DNA of 64,000 nucleotides, from contig CM018683.1 in assembly GCA_009363875.1 (NCBI GenBank), positions 39,392,804-39,456,803 on the forward strand. Reading direction: 5' to 3'. Positions 1 through 10,339 of this stretch are shown in pieces. The translations under genes and the position numbers were made by a program. This stretch comes from Mikania micrantha. Its lineage: Eukaryota; Streptophyta; Magnoliopsida; Asterales; Asteraceae. Each line of letters opens with the position of its first letter. The first letter of the stretch is position 1. The notes beneath the pieces are model-generated. The model was given only the letters and a program-made list of their open reading frames with translations. It ran no database searches and was not told the origin of the DNA.

Positions 1-260
1 TAGTCAAAGTCAAAGTCAAACATAGTTAAACATATTAAACTCAACTAAACATATACGACCAATACAGAAAAGTCAATTTCATTACTAATATGAACTTTAC
101 ACCATCAAAGACATACAAAATACAGAACTAAGGACATTACATGCACCAACACATCTCCTTCAGCAGTTGTAGTAATATCATAATCATGAATTGTTTTCTG
201 AAGTGGTTCAGAGTGATGAGAAGAAGAACTAGCCACACCCCTAAATTGTGAAGCAATAGA

Positions 261-1041
261 TTATGATTCATTAGCAACGTGATTTACTGGCTTAGTTTCC
301 AGAATGTGTTCATCTAGATGAGTTTGTTGATCAGCAACAGGTGAATCAGCATGAAACCAAGCGTTATCAACCGGTTCTTGAAATTGTTCATCAACAATAT
401 GACCAAATAATGGAGTATCTGCAGTATTAGCCCCCCTCTTTGGTCTATAATCAGCAAAGATTCTTTTGTTCACACAGTAATCTTGATTATTGGACCAGAT
501 TTGGTCAACTGTGGTACAAATGATCAAAAATCATTGTAAGAAATCTTGGATACTAACTCACTGATATTGAAAGGTTTATTCAATACCAATGCAGCAATAA
601 GACATTGGAAAGGTCTTAAGAATGTATCAATCCCAGACTTCCTGTTAGACATGCACATAATCACTACATAAAACAAGTTTCTCCATTGTCCATAAAGATG
701 CTTCTTTATCAGCTGAGAAGCAGTAATATCTCCATTATAGCCCATCTGACTAAATACTCCACAAATCAGATCATTAGAAACTGTCAACAAATCATCTTAC
801 ATAGTGTAGTTCTAAGATCTTCTATTGAAAACAATATCAACAGATCACTAATCTTAGATTTGAGAACAGGTGGCTCAGCAGCACAATCGAAACCAACATT
901 GTCACAGAAAGAAGTGATATGATGCATGATAATCACTGGATTGGCTGAAATAGCATGAGATATTTTGGAACGCTTCTGAAAAGAAATCATGTGACGAAAT
1001 AAAGAAGCTTCCTTCAATTCCTTATCCATCAAAGCAATCAC
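261..1041 (-). pseudogene. env-like third ORF of element B, N-terminal part, broken
   Basis: Three overlapping minus-strand pieces (1041-784, 790-524, 527-261) read as one protein with two frame changes. The middle piece ends in ALVLNKPFNISELV, which matches AAFVLNKPFNFSEMIF in the third ORF of element A (about 32445-32490). The last piece has TPLFGHIVDEQF, which matches RSLFGHLSRPDY in A. This pairing is what identifies it: a conserved N-terminal domain found in plant Sirevirus third ORFs, called env-like mainly by position. No signal peptide or membrane segment is visible. The acidic, coiled-coil and C-terminal parts seen in A cannot be followed left of 261. Bases 1-260 hold no recognisable coding. 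Confidence 0.6.
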
Positions 1042-1144
1042 ATTATGCTTGTCATTATTATATAATCATCCTGAAAGAAGAAAAATAAAATGAGAATCAA
1101 AGGAAGTTAATGAAATTTTTAAACATTTAAAAAAATCCAAAAAT

Positions 1145-1860
1145 TTTCGAAGTATACAAACTATCGATACTATCAGTATCGATAATAATATCGATACACT
1201 GATAAAATACAAACACTTAGAAAATATGAATAAATTCATCGATATTAATAATATCGATATTAGTATCAATATTAATAATATCGATATATTCATATCAATG
1301 TTCAGTTTAAAAGTCTGACACTTAAAATTTTTTTGAAAACATTCATCGTTACTATTAGTATCGATGCGGCAGTGTTCATCAATACTAATAGTATTGATGT
1401 AAGAACAGCTTCAAAAATTAAAAAAATTCCAGATTTTTTAATCATCAAAATTCGAAATAAAAACATGTAGATCGAAAACAGATAACATCGTTTAGGTTAT
1501 CTACACAAAAAGCCCTTTGAGTCAACCATTAATTTGATCTATTTTAATGAATCAAAACTCAATATTATAAGTCATTTAATCACAATGTGTGTACAGTTAA
1601 AAATTGCATTATTACCGGCCATTTTAATCAAAATGTAATGAATGAACTAATATGAATCCACAACAAGCAAAAATTTGCACAACAATCAAAATCGATGGAA
1701 GAACAATCTGTTTTCTCTCTGGTGGTATCGTCAATGCAAATGTTGATATTAGTAATATCAATATTATATATAGTATAAATTTAACATCGATATTAGTAAT
1801 ATCGACAACACCTTTTGTGATATTAACAAATATTGATATTAACAATATCGATCTTAAAAA
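1145..1860. repeat. Cluster of AT-rich palindromes in element B, upstream of the env-like ORF
   Basis: Copies of ATCGATATTAGTAATATCGA and near variants lie at about 1160-1287, 1350-1400 and 1744-1850. Each is an inverted repeat centred on TTAGTAA or TAATAAT. The same motif (GATACTAATAGTATC) is clustered in B's own LTR at about 36440-36553, just upstream of its TATA box. It is absent from element A, whose equivalent interval carries a different palindrome. Short ORFs in this stretch are by-products of the AT-rich repeats. Confidence 0.8.
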
Positions 1861-2979
1861 CTTTTCAAAAATAACTTATGTTTGGATTTTCTAGAAAAAA
1901 TTTCAAATCAGATATCAAAAACACCTTTGTGAAAAATTTAGAAACACACATTTGAAAAGTGAAATGTAAAATATTTTTAAAAATTTAAACTGATAAAATC
2001 TATAAAAGAAAATCTTTTTGGATTTTTATAAAATCTTTGAAAAGATCCAAATGAAATCATATTCAACTTATTATCATTAAAATTTTTTAACATAATATAT
2101 ATGAATAAAATCATATCAATTTATGTACTCAAAACATATAAGTAACATAATTAAATTATGAACAATTAAAAAGTTGATTATTCAGATAAACTTAAAATAC
2201 TACAACTTAAATTTAATGCCAAGAATTATTATTATAAATTTAAATAATAAATTTGAATGAGTCTCATACTTAAATAGATATTAACCTATTCAACCTCAGA
2301 ATTTATTGAGGATAAAATATATACTGCCATTGATCTTTTCACATATGCAATAAATTAATGGAATGAAATTTCTTATTTTGATCAAACTTAATAGATTAAT
2401 AATTTATTAGTATGCGCTAGTGAGAACATGTCTGTGTGAAACACACAACAAAGAGTCACTATGCATGTAAAAAAATAAATGCTATGAATTTCCAGATCTA
2501 TATTGACATATAACAGAGGAAATTCAATATGTGTATTAAAAGATCAATGATAGCATTATATGTATATATATGAATCTACTCTCAATCCATTTTTGTTGAA
2601 ACTCAGTTAGTGCAAATCAATTTTAAGATAGAGAACTCATTGATTCATTGAAAATTTTGAACAATTTACCTAGTATCATTGAAAGTAAAATATTTGAAGT
2701 TTATCTTTAAATTCTAATTCAATCATTCAATTCAAGTAAATGTTACTTCTATGATTTAATACATCAACTAAATATAATTAAATTTATATGCAAAAATTTT
2801 AACAAATGAAAATGTTAACCATTAAAAAATATTAAATCAAATAAGTCAAAATTCTATCATTTTTCATAAATCTTGGATTCAATTTTCAAGATTTTAAAAT
2901 TCTAACAAATAACAAAATATGAAAGTTTAAAAAAAATAAAAATAAAAACAAACTTTCAAGTGTTATTTTTCAAAATATT
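1861..2979. other. AT-rich non-coding part of element B between pol and env-like ORF
   Basis: I see no credible ORF. The stretch is rich in A and T with runs of A. It corresponds in position to the long interval 29735-31950 of element A. No clear internal polypurine tract was recognised in it. Confidence 0.5.
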
Positions 2980-4121
2980 TCAATCAAAATTGATCATCCC
3001 GAGACCTTCTACAAGAGAAATAAACCGAGTTGAATCAAAAGCTTTTGTAAAAATGTCTGCAATGTTGTCAACAGTATTAATTTTCAAAAGTTGTATTACC
3101 CTTTTCTCTGCACAATCTCGAATAAAATGATGACGAATATCAATGTGTTTTCTTTTTTTATATGAAACATGATTTTCATTAATGGCTATTGTTGTTGTAT
3201 TATCAACAAATATAGGAGTTGTAGTATATTTTAAACCGTAATCTTGCATTTGTTGTTGAATCCACAAAACTTGTGAACAACAACTTCAAGCAGCAACATA
3301 ATCAGCCTCACATGTAGAGATGGCTACAGTAAGTTGCTTATTACATTTTCAGGTTACCAGTTTATTACCAAAAAATTGACAACCTCCTGTTGTTGACTTT
3401 CTGTCAAGATTACAGCCACCATAGTCAGAGTCTGAAAAAAAATAAAATACATGCTGTCATCATAAGGGTACCATAGTCCAAGACTTGGGTTTACCTTTAA
3501 ATAGCGAAAAATTTGTTTCACAGCCTTAATATGTGATTCTTTAGGCTTTGCCTGAAATCTAGAACACAAACAAACTGCAAACATGATGTCAGGTCGGGAT
3601 GCAGTTAAATACATTAAGGAACCAATCATTGAACGATATAGATGTTGATCAACATCAATACCATTCTCATCGTTCCTAAATTATGATGAGTACTAATAGG
3701 AGTAGAAATTGATGTACAATCATTCATCTTGAACTTGTTCAAGATGTCATGTACATATTTACTCTGATGTATGAATAAGCCATCCTTCTTCTGATCTACT
3801 TGAATTCCCAAAAAGAAAGCTAATTCTCCTGTTGCACTCAATTCAAACTTCTGCTTCATACCTATTTAAAAATCCTTGCATAATTGTTCATTTGTAGCTC
3901 CAAAGATAATATCATCCACATATATCTGGACAACCAAAATGGCATCATCCTTCTTCAAGATAAACAGAGTACTATCAGTCTTCCCCTTGAAAAACCACTG
4001 TCCAACAGATGTGTAGACAAAATCTCATACTATGCCCTAGGTGGTTGATGTAATCCATACAAAGCCTTATCCAAACCATAACACTTATTAAGATTATTTG
4101 GATCTTCAAACCCAGATGGTT
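2980..4121 (-). pseudogene. Element B pol, second half: reverse transcriptase and RNase H, broken
   Basis: The pieces are 4121-3860 (not a single ORF), 3859-3626, 3629-3354 and 3267-2980. The sequence around 3950-3880 reads VVQIYVDDIIFG, so the catalytic YVDD box survives. Then follow GELAFFLGIQVDQ, a copia connection segment with GSLMYLTASRPDIMF, and an RNase H tail with IFVDNTTT, KHIDIRHHFIRD and ADIFTKAFD. Frameshifts break it near 3627 and again between 3267 and 3354. Its first half lies beyond the solo LTR, at 8195-8618. It is clearly homologous to element A pol at 28716-29734. Confidence 0.9.
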
Positions 4122-4769
4122 TGTAACATCAGTGCCGAAAACATCACCGGAACAGTGATCTACACATTAACTCAGGTACAAACTATGTGAACTATTGTAT
4201 GCTATTAAAATTGTGACGCTTGACACTAAACTATTATGCAATTGTTTCTATAATCTGATTAAATCTCACAGTTTAACAGTCAAAAACACATCAGACAATG
4301 CTGAACTGACACACAAATGCTTGATTTAATGCTATTATGTACAAACGTATGTGAGGCTGAACAGAACAAAACAATAACTGACGTCGTTACAGGAATGCTA
4401 AATGGACGGATTATTCGTAGAGGTGACGATCTGTACGAATACATCTGAAAGTTTAACGTTCTGATTGATGCCAAGAATTAGAAAACCACATTGAAAACTG
4501 TAGTTATCATCGTATTCGTACGGATGACGATTCGAACGAATACGCGCGACAACTATACAATTCGATTTAAACTGTAATTCAAACGTTTTCAAAGAATTTA
4601 TTTAAACTCTATCCTTAAAACCGAGACATTCGTCACGAAAACGAATCAAAAACGACACGTTTACGCGAAACCTAGTGGAACCGAACAAACCCGAATGAAA
4701 CCTGATAACTTGAAGCCATTTATTATTGCATTTAATGCCATAAACCTCCCCACCAACCAGCTACCATCA

Positions 4770-4830
4770 CCAAACTCGGCCCTCTCTCTCTCTAGACTCT
4801 CTCTCTAGAAACCAAGCTCTATCTCTTCCA
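4770..4830 (+). promoter_or_regulatory. CT-rich tract near the likely transcription start of the solo LTR
   Basis: A run of CTCTCTCTCTAGA-type sequence lies here. A similar tract stands downstream of the TATA box in the G1 LTR and near 61320-61380 in the H LTR, so it probably marks the R region. No clear TATA box was picked out in front of it. Confidence 0.35.
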
Positions 4831-5099
4831 TTTCTTCACCGATTCGAGTGTTTTTGGTGCCTAAACGACCACCACATCACGTAGATCATAGAAGTACAAA
4901 GGATCTGAGTTTTTGTCCAACAAAGTCGAGGTAAAAACCCATATTTGTGGAGATTTTAGGGTTTTGAAAACCCTATTTCGAACGCACCATTTGACCGGTT
5001 AAGCTCTCCCAAAACCTTAGGGAAATTACATCCACAACACATAGGATGAGTTAGAAACATGCTAAACACCATGCCTTGTTCATAGATCTCGAAAATAGG

Positions 5100-5370
5100 G
5101 GTTTCACTTTGTTAGCAGTCGACCAGCCGAATGGGACCAACAACCAGCTCGCCGAATGAGCCCCATCCCCTATTCGGCCGAATGGCCCTAGCTGAGTATC
5201 GTAGCCCTTCGGCCTAGCCCCAATCGGTCGACACTTCCTCATTCAGCCTCCACCTCCATTTGAGCACTCCCTCATTCGATCGGCTACTCTTGCTTCGGCA
5301 GCCCCTTCGACCAGACCACCCTGATTATGCCCAGGTTGATTCGAGCATGGCCCCTTCGGCCAAGGGTTTG
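5100..5370. repeat. ATTCGG/CGAAT motif cluster in the solo LTR
   Basis: About ten degenerate copies of CATTCGGCCGAATG-type half-sites (GCCGAATG, ATTCGGCC, CTTCGGC) are crowded here. Related gypsy LTRs in this window carry a GGTTCG-type cluster at the same relative position (46520-46882 in G1, 61680-62110 in H). The motif is the one that marks element A, a copia element. Confidence 0.7.
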
Positions 5371-6379
5371 GGGTTTAGAATCATCAACCAAGTTCAAGGA
5401 ACCTTGGGGGCATGGTATGCATGGATGCGTTATACAAGCACGTGCATGTATGTGTGTGTGTGTGTGCATGAGGATTTTTTTTTGGGTTTTCCTAACAAGA
5501 AACTATCATAGTTTCACTAAACAAAGGTGGTTGGCTTGAAATCTTTTCATGCTAAGGGTTAGGACATCAATACTCTGCTAAAAACTAATGCTAATCATAT
5601 TCCCCATATGACACATGGGATTGGGGAATAACAAAGAGCTATGCCACAACCTTAAGGATTTTTAGCTATTTCAAAAATAAAGCGTAAATTTAAAGTAGCA
5701 AACAAGTAACTAAGTGCGGGTGTGGATTAGATTCCAACATCCAACATCTCGTGATTCTATGCAACAATATAACTAAACTAGAGAATTCCTTGGAGTTTTC
5801 TAATCTAAGTTGTATACACAAACGATTTAAGAAACAAAGGAAGCTAAGACTTAATCTTAGGCTTAGGGTTAATCTAATGGGATTAACTTAAAGTCTAACA
5901 AATTAAGCTGTAATTTCCTTAAAATACCTTATGATTTTAGTAAAATAAATTACTTTACAAATACTTAATCAATATCTACAGGATCATGGGTTTCATTTAT
6001 GGGTAATGTATTAGACTAACTAGAAAGATTCTTAGAAAACACATTTGTAACATAGGACACACAGTTGCACACCGAGACCAAACCCTAGTTTGCGTCTATC
6101 ATACTTACTTATAGAACTCGAATCTCTTAAAACAACTCAGGTGTTGAAGATACTTAAGCTACAATCAACGAGCGCGCACTATCTGTGGTAAGTTATACAT
6201 AGCATCACAGGTGAGTTCATTGTCTCTTTTCAAACCATTTTGGATTTTACATCGGGACTGAGAAGCATGTTATCCATTTAAACAGATGTTTAAATGATAT
6301 GTAAATGCTTATATATTCAATTATACTGCAACAACAAATGCTCATACACGTATTCTAAAAGCTAATCCTAAAAGTTAAA

Positions 6380-6905
6380 AGCTAAGACTTTATGCTAATG
6401 CTAATGCTATAAGCTACATGCTAGACTATATGCTAATGCTAATGCTAATGCTATAAGCTACATGCTCAAACTAAATGTTAATTCTAATGCTAATGCTAAT
6501 GCTAATGCTATAAGCTACAGGCTCAAACTAAATGCTAATGCTAATGCTTTAAGCTACATGCTAAAACTAAATGCTAATGCTAATGCTAATGCTATAAGCT
6601 ACATGCTCAAACTAAATGCTAACGCTAATGCTAATGCTATAAGCTACATGCTCAAACTAAATGCTAATGCTAATGTAAATGCTATAAGCTACATTCTCAG
6701 ACTAAATGCTAATGCTAATACTATAAACTACATGCTCAAACTAAATGCTAATGCTAATGCTATAAGCTACATGCTCAAACTAAATGCTAATGCTAATGCT
6801 AATGTTATAAGCTACATGCTCAAACTAAATGCTAATGCTATAAGCTACATGCTAAGACTACATGCTAATGCTAGATGTTATATGCTACTTACTACATGCT
6901 AAGAT
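6380..6905. repeat. Minisatellite of GCTAAT hexamers in 39-51 bp higher-order units
   Basis: The unit is CTAAATGCTAATGCTAATGC followed by TATAAGCTACATGCTCAAA, repeated about eleven times with varying numbers of the hexamer. Because the hexamer keeps frame, one strand shows an open frame of 146 codons rich in LNANANA and ISYML. This is an arithmetic by-product, not a gene. The array lies wholly inside the solo LTR. Confidence 0.9.
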
Positions 6906-7545
6906 CGGATGCGAATGCAGAGCTTGTGTCCATATATGAGATACGTGAATGCTAAACTACGCTAATGTAAAGCTTGTATCTATATATGGGACACATGAAT
7001 GCTAAACTATGCTACTGCAAAGCTGGTATCCATATAAGAGATACATGAATGCTAAACTATGCTAATGCAAAGCTTGTATCTATGTATGGGATACGTGATT
7101 GCTAAACTATGCTAAAGCGAAGTTTGAATCGATTCATGAGATAACTAATTGCTAAACAATGCTAGTGCAAAGCTTGTATCTATATATGGGACACGTGAAT
7201 GCTAAATATGCTACTGCAAAGCTGGTATCCATATAAGAGATACGTGAATGCTAAACTATGTTAATGCGAAGCTTGTATCTATGTATAGGATACGTGAATG
7301 CTGAACTATGCTAAAGCGAAGCTTGAATCGATTCATGAGATACGTAATTGCTAAACTATGCTAGTGCAAAAGTTGTATCTAATCATGGGCTACGTAAATG
7401 CTAAACTATGCTAGTGCAAGGCTTGTACCCATGCATGAGATTCATAAATGCTAAACTATGTTAATGCGAAGCTATTATCTGTGTACAGTATACGTAAAGG
7501 CCGAGCTATGTGAATGCTATAAACATGTAAACTTTTAAACAGTAT
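6906..7545. repeat. About 60-bp tandem repeats, roughly ten degenerate copies
   Basis: Each unit reads like GCAAAGCTTGTATCTATATA, then TGGGATACGTGAATGCTAAA, then CTATGCTA. The array directly follows the GCTAAT minisatellite and shares the word GCTAA with it. The G1 LTR has other tandem repeats at the same relative place (44820-45700), so this part of the LTR turns over fast. Confidence 0.85.
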
Positions 7546-7628
7546 GCTAAAGCTATGATGAGGACGGGATTGGGGCGTAGGTAAAATGCTTAATTATCTT
7601 TAACAACAATGTCATATGTGATTTAGTA

Positions 7629-7692
7629 TGTGGTGGGACGGTGGCTAGGCGGGCGGTAAGTTCGACCCTACATATGCCCTATATATAAGCGT
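7629..7692. repeat. Conserved LTR box shared by three gypsy LTR families
   Basis: The block runs from GGTGGGACGGTGGCTAGG to CATATGCCCTATATATAAGC. It recurs in H (60579-60645) and, reversed, twice in each G1 LTR (near 44338-44406 and 44650-44722, and again 6228 bases further right). It survives where the flanking LTR sequence does not, which suggests a functional site. Confidence 0.7.
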
Positions 7693-8194
7693 ACCGAATT
7701 GGATATTACAGGTGATGTTAATGAGGTTAAGGTTGTTACCGAAGAGGTTTGCTAAAGCTATTTTTCAACTACTAAACTATATGAACTCACCAACCATTGT
7801 GTTCACCTTGTTTTCTTTCATGCTTTCTCAGGTGACGTACATAACTAAGCTAAGGCTCAGGAATGCATGCTAGGATGCCCAGTTAGAGGACCTAGTAGAT
7901 TTTTGAAAGCACATATTTTGTTTATTATTGAGAATCACTTTTGATATCTTGTATGGTTACAAGATAGTAAACTTTTGATTCTTTTGGATAGGTTTACTTA
8001 GTTAAATTATCAAACATTGACGATTATAATTTAACTTTGTAATCCTAGTTTAATGTTATTTGTGCTTTATTTATTCTCAATAATGATGCTATGTAAACAA
8101 TCTGATCATCACGATTATCACTCACGATATCGCGCCCCGAGAACCTTCCGCCCGGTGGGACACACGATCCGGCTCGCCGGCTCGGGGTGTGACA

Positions 8195-8618
8195 TGGTTG
8201 AACAACATAGACTTCTTCTTTTACTTTGCCATATAAAAAGGCACTCTTGACATCTAATTGAAAGACTTTGAACTTTTCAAAACTAGAAAGTGCAAGAAAC
8301 AATCGAATAGCTTCAATTTGTGCAACATGAGCATATACTTCATCACAGTTAATGCCCTCCTGTTGATTAAAACCTTGAACAACAAGTCTAGCTTTATTCC
8401 TCACAATAATACCCTTATTATCTTTTTTTACATTTATACACCCATCTGGTAGCTATGGGACTGACATCTTCAGGATAATCTACCAGCCTCCAAACACCAA
8501 GTTTCTCAAATTGACTCAGTTCTTTTTCCAAGGCTGTTATCAAAGAAGACTCCTTTAATTCTTCTTTAACATTTTTTTGTCTCTATTTGACTTATAAATC
8601 ATGAATATAAACATGAAC
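8195..8618 (-). pseudogene. Element B pol: start of reverse transcriptase, broken
   Basis: The minus strand reads KARLVVQGFNQQEG, FKVFQLDVKSAFLYGKVKEEV and VVQP, the fingers and palm start of a copia reverse transcriptase. The usual LNG before KVKEEV is LYG here. The reading then runs into the solo LTR at 8194, so the visible ORF has a nonsense tail of LTR origin. Stops lie in the part between 8405 and 8618. It continues in 4121-2980. Confidence 0.88.
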
Positions 8619-9791
8619 TCACTGTCTCTTGAATACTTGAGTCGCAATCTCTTCCACAGCTAGTTGTTCTTCAAGATTTGTAATATGCGTATGTTCTTCT
8701 GGTAAAATCTCCCCCTGAATTTCAGATTCAATAATAACAGATGGATCATTAATTGAATCATGATATTCATCATCAGAATGCAATTCTTCAGAAGTTTCAA
8801 ATTGTTTAGGAACAACTGAAGAAGAAGACAAATCAGGAAAAGCAGAAGAACTCCCATCAGAAGATTCAAGAATAAATATTGGAATTAAAGATCCATGAAT
8901 ATTAATAGTATCACTAAAAGACTCAGCAATATCATTTGAAGAAGAAGGAAACAAGTTATGAAAACAATCAAAGACCGAATCATAATCAAATAGCCATTCA
9001 GGACTTTTTCCAGGCAAGGTGTCTGTGAATCTACATAGAGTGACTTCATATGCTTCTTCAGTCATCCTTGTAGCTAAATTAAAAACTCGTTTGTTCAAAG
9101 AGTTAGCAGAATATCCCAGAAATATTCCTTCCATAGCCTTAGGCTCAAATTTTGGAGAAGTCATCTTCAAATAAGTACAAGTAGCTCCAAAAGGTTCCAA
9201 ATAAGCAATACTAGGTTTACGACCTTTAAGTAGTTGATATGAAGTCTTACCATGCTTCTTGACAGTGAGGACATGGTTTAATGTATAACATGTTGTATCA
9301 ACCGCTTCAGCCCAAAAAGTGATCGGAAGATGATAATCTGCAAGCATAGTTCTTGCTGTTTCTATCAAAGTACGATTCTTCCGTTCAGAAACGCCATTTT
9401 GTTTAGGGGTATAAGGAGCACCAAATTGATGAAAAATACCCTTTCGAATGTAAAACAACTCCAAATTATGGTTTTTAAATTCAGTACCATTATCACTTCT
9501 CAAAAACTTCACATGTGCAGAAAATTCATTCTCAATCTTGACAATAATATTCTTCAAAATCTCTGGAGTTTTTGATTTAGTAGCCAAAAAGAAAACCCAA
9601 TAAAATCCTGAAAAATAATGAGTGACTACTAAAGAAAAAGATCGTCCACCAACACTTTTAACTGACACTGGACCAAAAAGATCCATATGTAACATAGTTA
9701 GAGGAGTGTTAATAGAATTGTCAACTTTAGGTTTATGTGATTGCTTACGTTGTTTTCTCTTTTGACAAGAAATATAGTGATCAGTCGTCAC
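8619..9791 (-). pseudogene. Element B integrase core
   Basis: This is the longest intact stretch of B (390 codons). It holds the DDE integrase residues: D in LHMDLFGPV (near residue 37), D in FLRSDNGTEF and E in NGVSERKNRTL. After these come the copia block with YLEPFGATCTYLK, and a serine- and acid-rich linker towards reverse transcriptase. The zinc-binding HHCC part lies in the preceding ORF (9817-10326), out of frame, so a frameshift near 9800 separates them. It ends at a stop at 8619-8621. It matches element A integrase at about 17900-18700. Confidence 0.9.
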
Positions 9792-9816
9792 AAAAGACGA
9801 GATGGAACACCTTCAA

Positions 9817-10326
9817 CTAATGCTTTGGAATCAAAAAATTCATTTTGTGTAAATGAACATGTCCCATTCGTCGATGCCAAGAACTCAAATGATTTTCAAT
9901 AGCTTTTGAAAAGAAACATGTAAGTCGAGAAGATGAAGTAGCAGAAGACATATCTAGCTGATATGTATTATTGTGTCTTGGAGCAGTCACTACAATGCAA
10001 TCGTCAAGTATCATCACTCCAGGCTTCAATATGTAGCACGCTTTGTTAAAAAAAATAACAATATAATGTTTATCACATACTTGTGAAACACTCAACAAAT
10101 TGTGTTTGAGGTGTTCCACAAAACTGACAAGTTCAAAACTTATTCTGTCATTTGTTAACACTACCTCTTTTGTGATATATCCACCAATATTTCCTGCAAA
10201 TTTTACAAATCCACCATTAGTGCGCTTGATGTTTGTCAAAAGATCCAAATTTCCAGTCATGTGCCGAGAACAACCACTATCAATATACCATGTATTATTT
10301 GAATTACTTGATAACGAGTCCTGCAC
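9817..10326 (-). pseudogene. Element B protease and GAG-pre-integrase part
   Basis: The aspartic protease motif is WYIDSGCSRHMTG near residues 13-25, with the catalytic aspartate kept. Then comes NLLSVSQVCD and the first half of the integrase zinc finger, WHRRMGHVHLHKM. The ORF stops at 9817, before the cysteine pair; the next ORF (9791-8619) starts with the second cysteine region. Compare element A, where the same aspartate is lost. Confidence 0.85.
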
Positions 10327-10339
10327 TTATAAAAACAAA

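Larger units (their letters stand above)
4122..8194 (+). mobile_element. Solo LTR (about 4.1 kb) of a large gypsy-type element, in element B pol
   Basis: It begins TGTAACATC and ends GGGGTGTGACA. It is flanked by a perfect 5-bp duplication, TGGTT, at 4117-4121 and 8195-8199. The last 350 bases are close, in reverse complement, to the first 350 bases of the 4259-bp LTRs of G1 (43839 and 50067). The first part also matches the far end of those LTRs, including a CGTATTCG...CGAATACG block near 4500-4550. No internal region is present, so a full element was lost by LTR-LTR recombination. It interrupts the B reverse transcriptase after residues VVQP. The middle of this LTR differs from G1, carrying other repeats. 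Confidence 0.93.

Noticed and set aside
5260..5539. Overlapping ORFs near the CATTCGG cluster of the solo LTR
   Set aside because: Short, in several frames at once, no domain; explained by the GC-richer motif cluster.
6462..6902. Open frame of 146 codons rich in LNANANA
   Set aside because: It is produced by the GCTAAT minisatellite keeping frame; no start context, no domain, and it lies inside an LTR.
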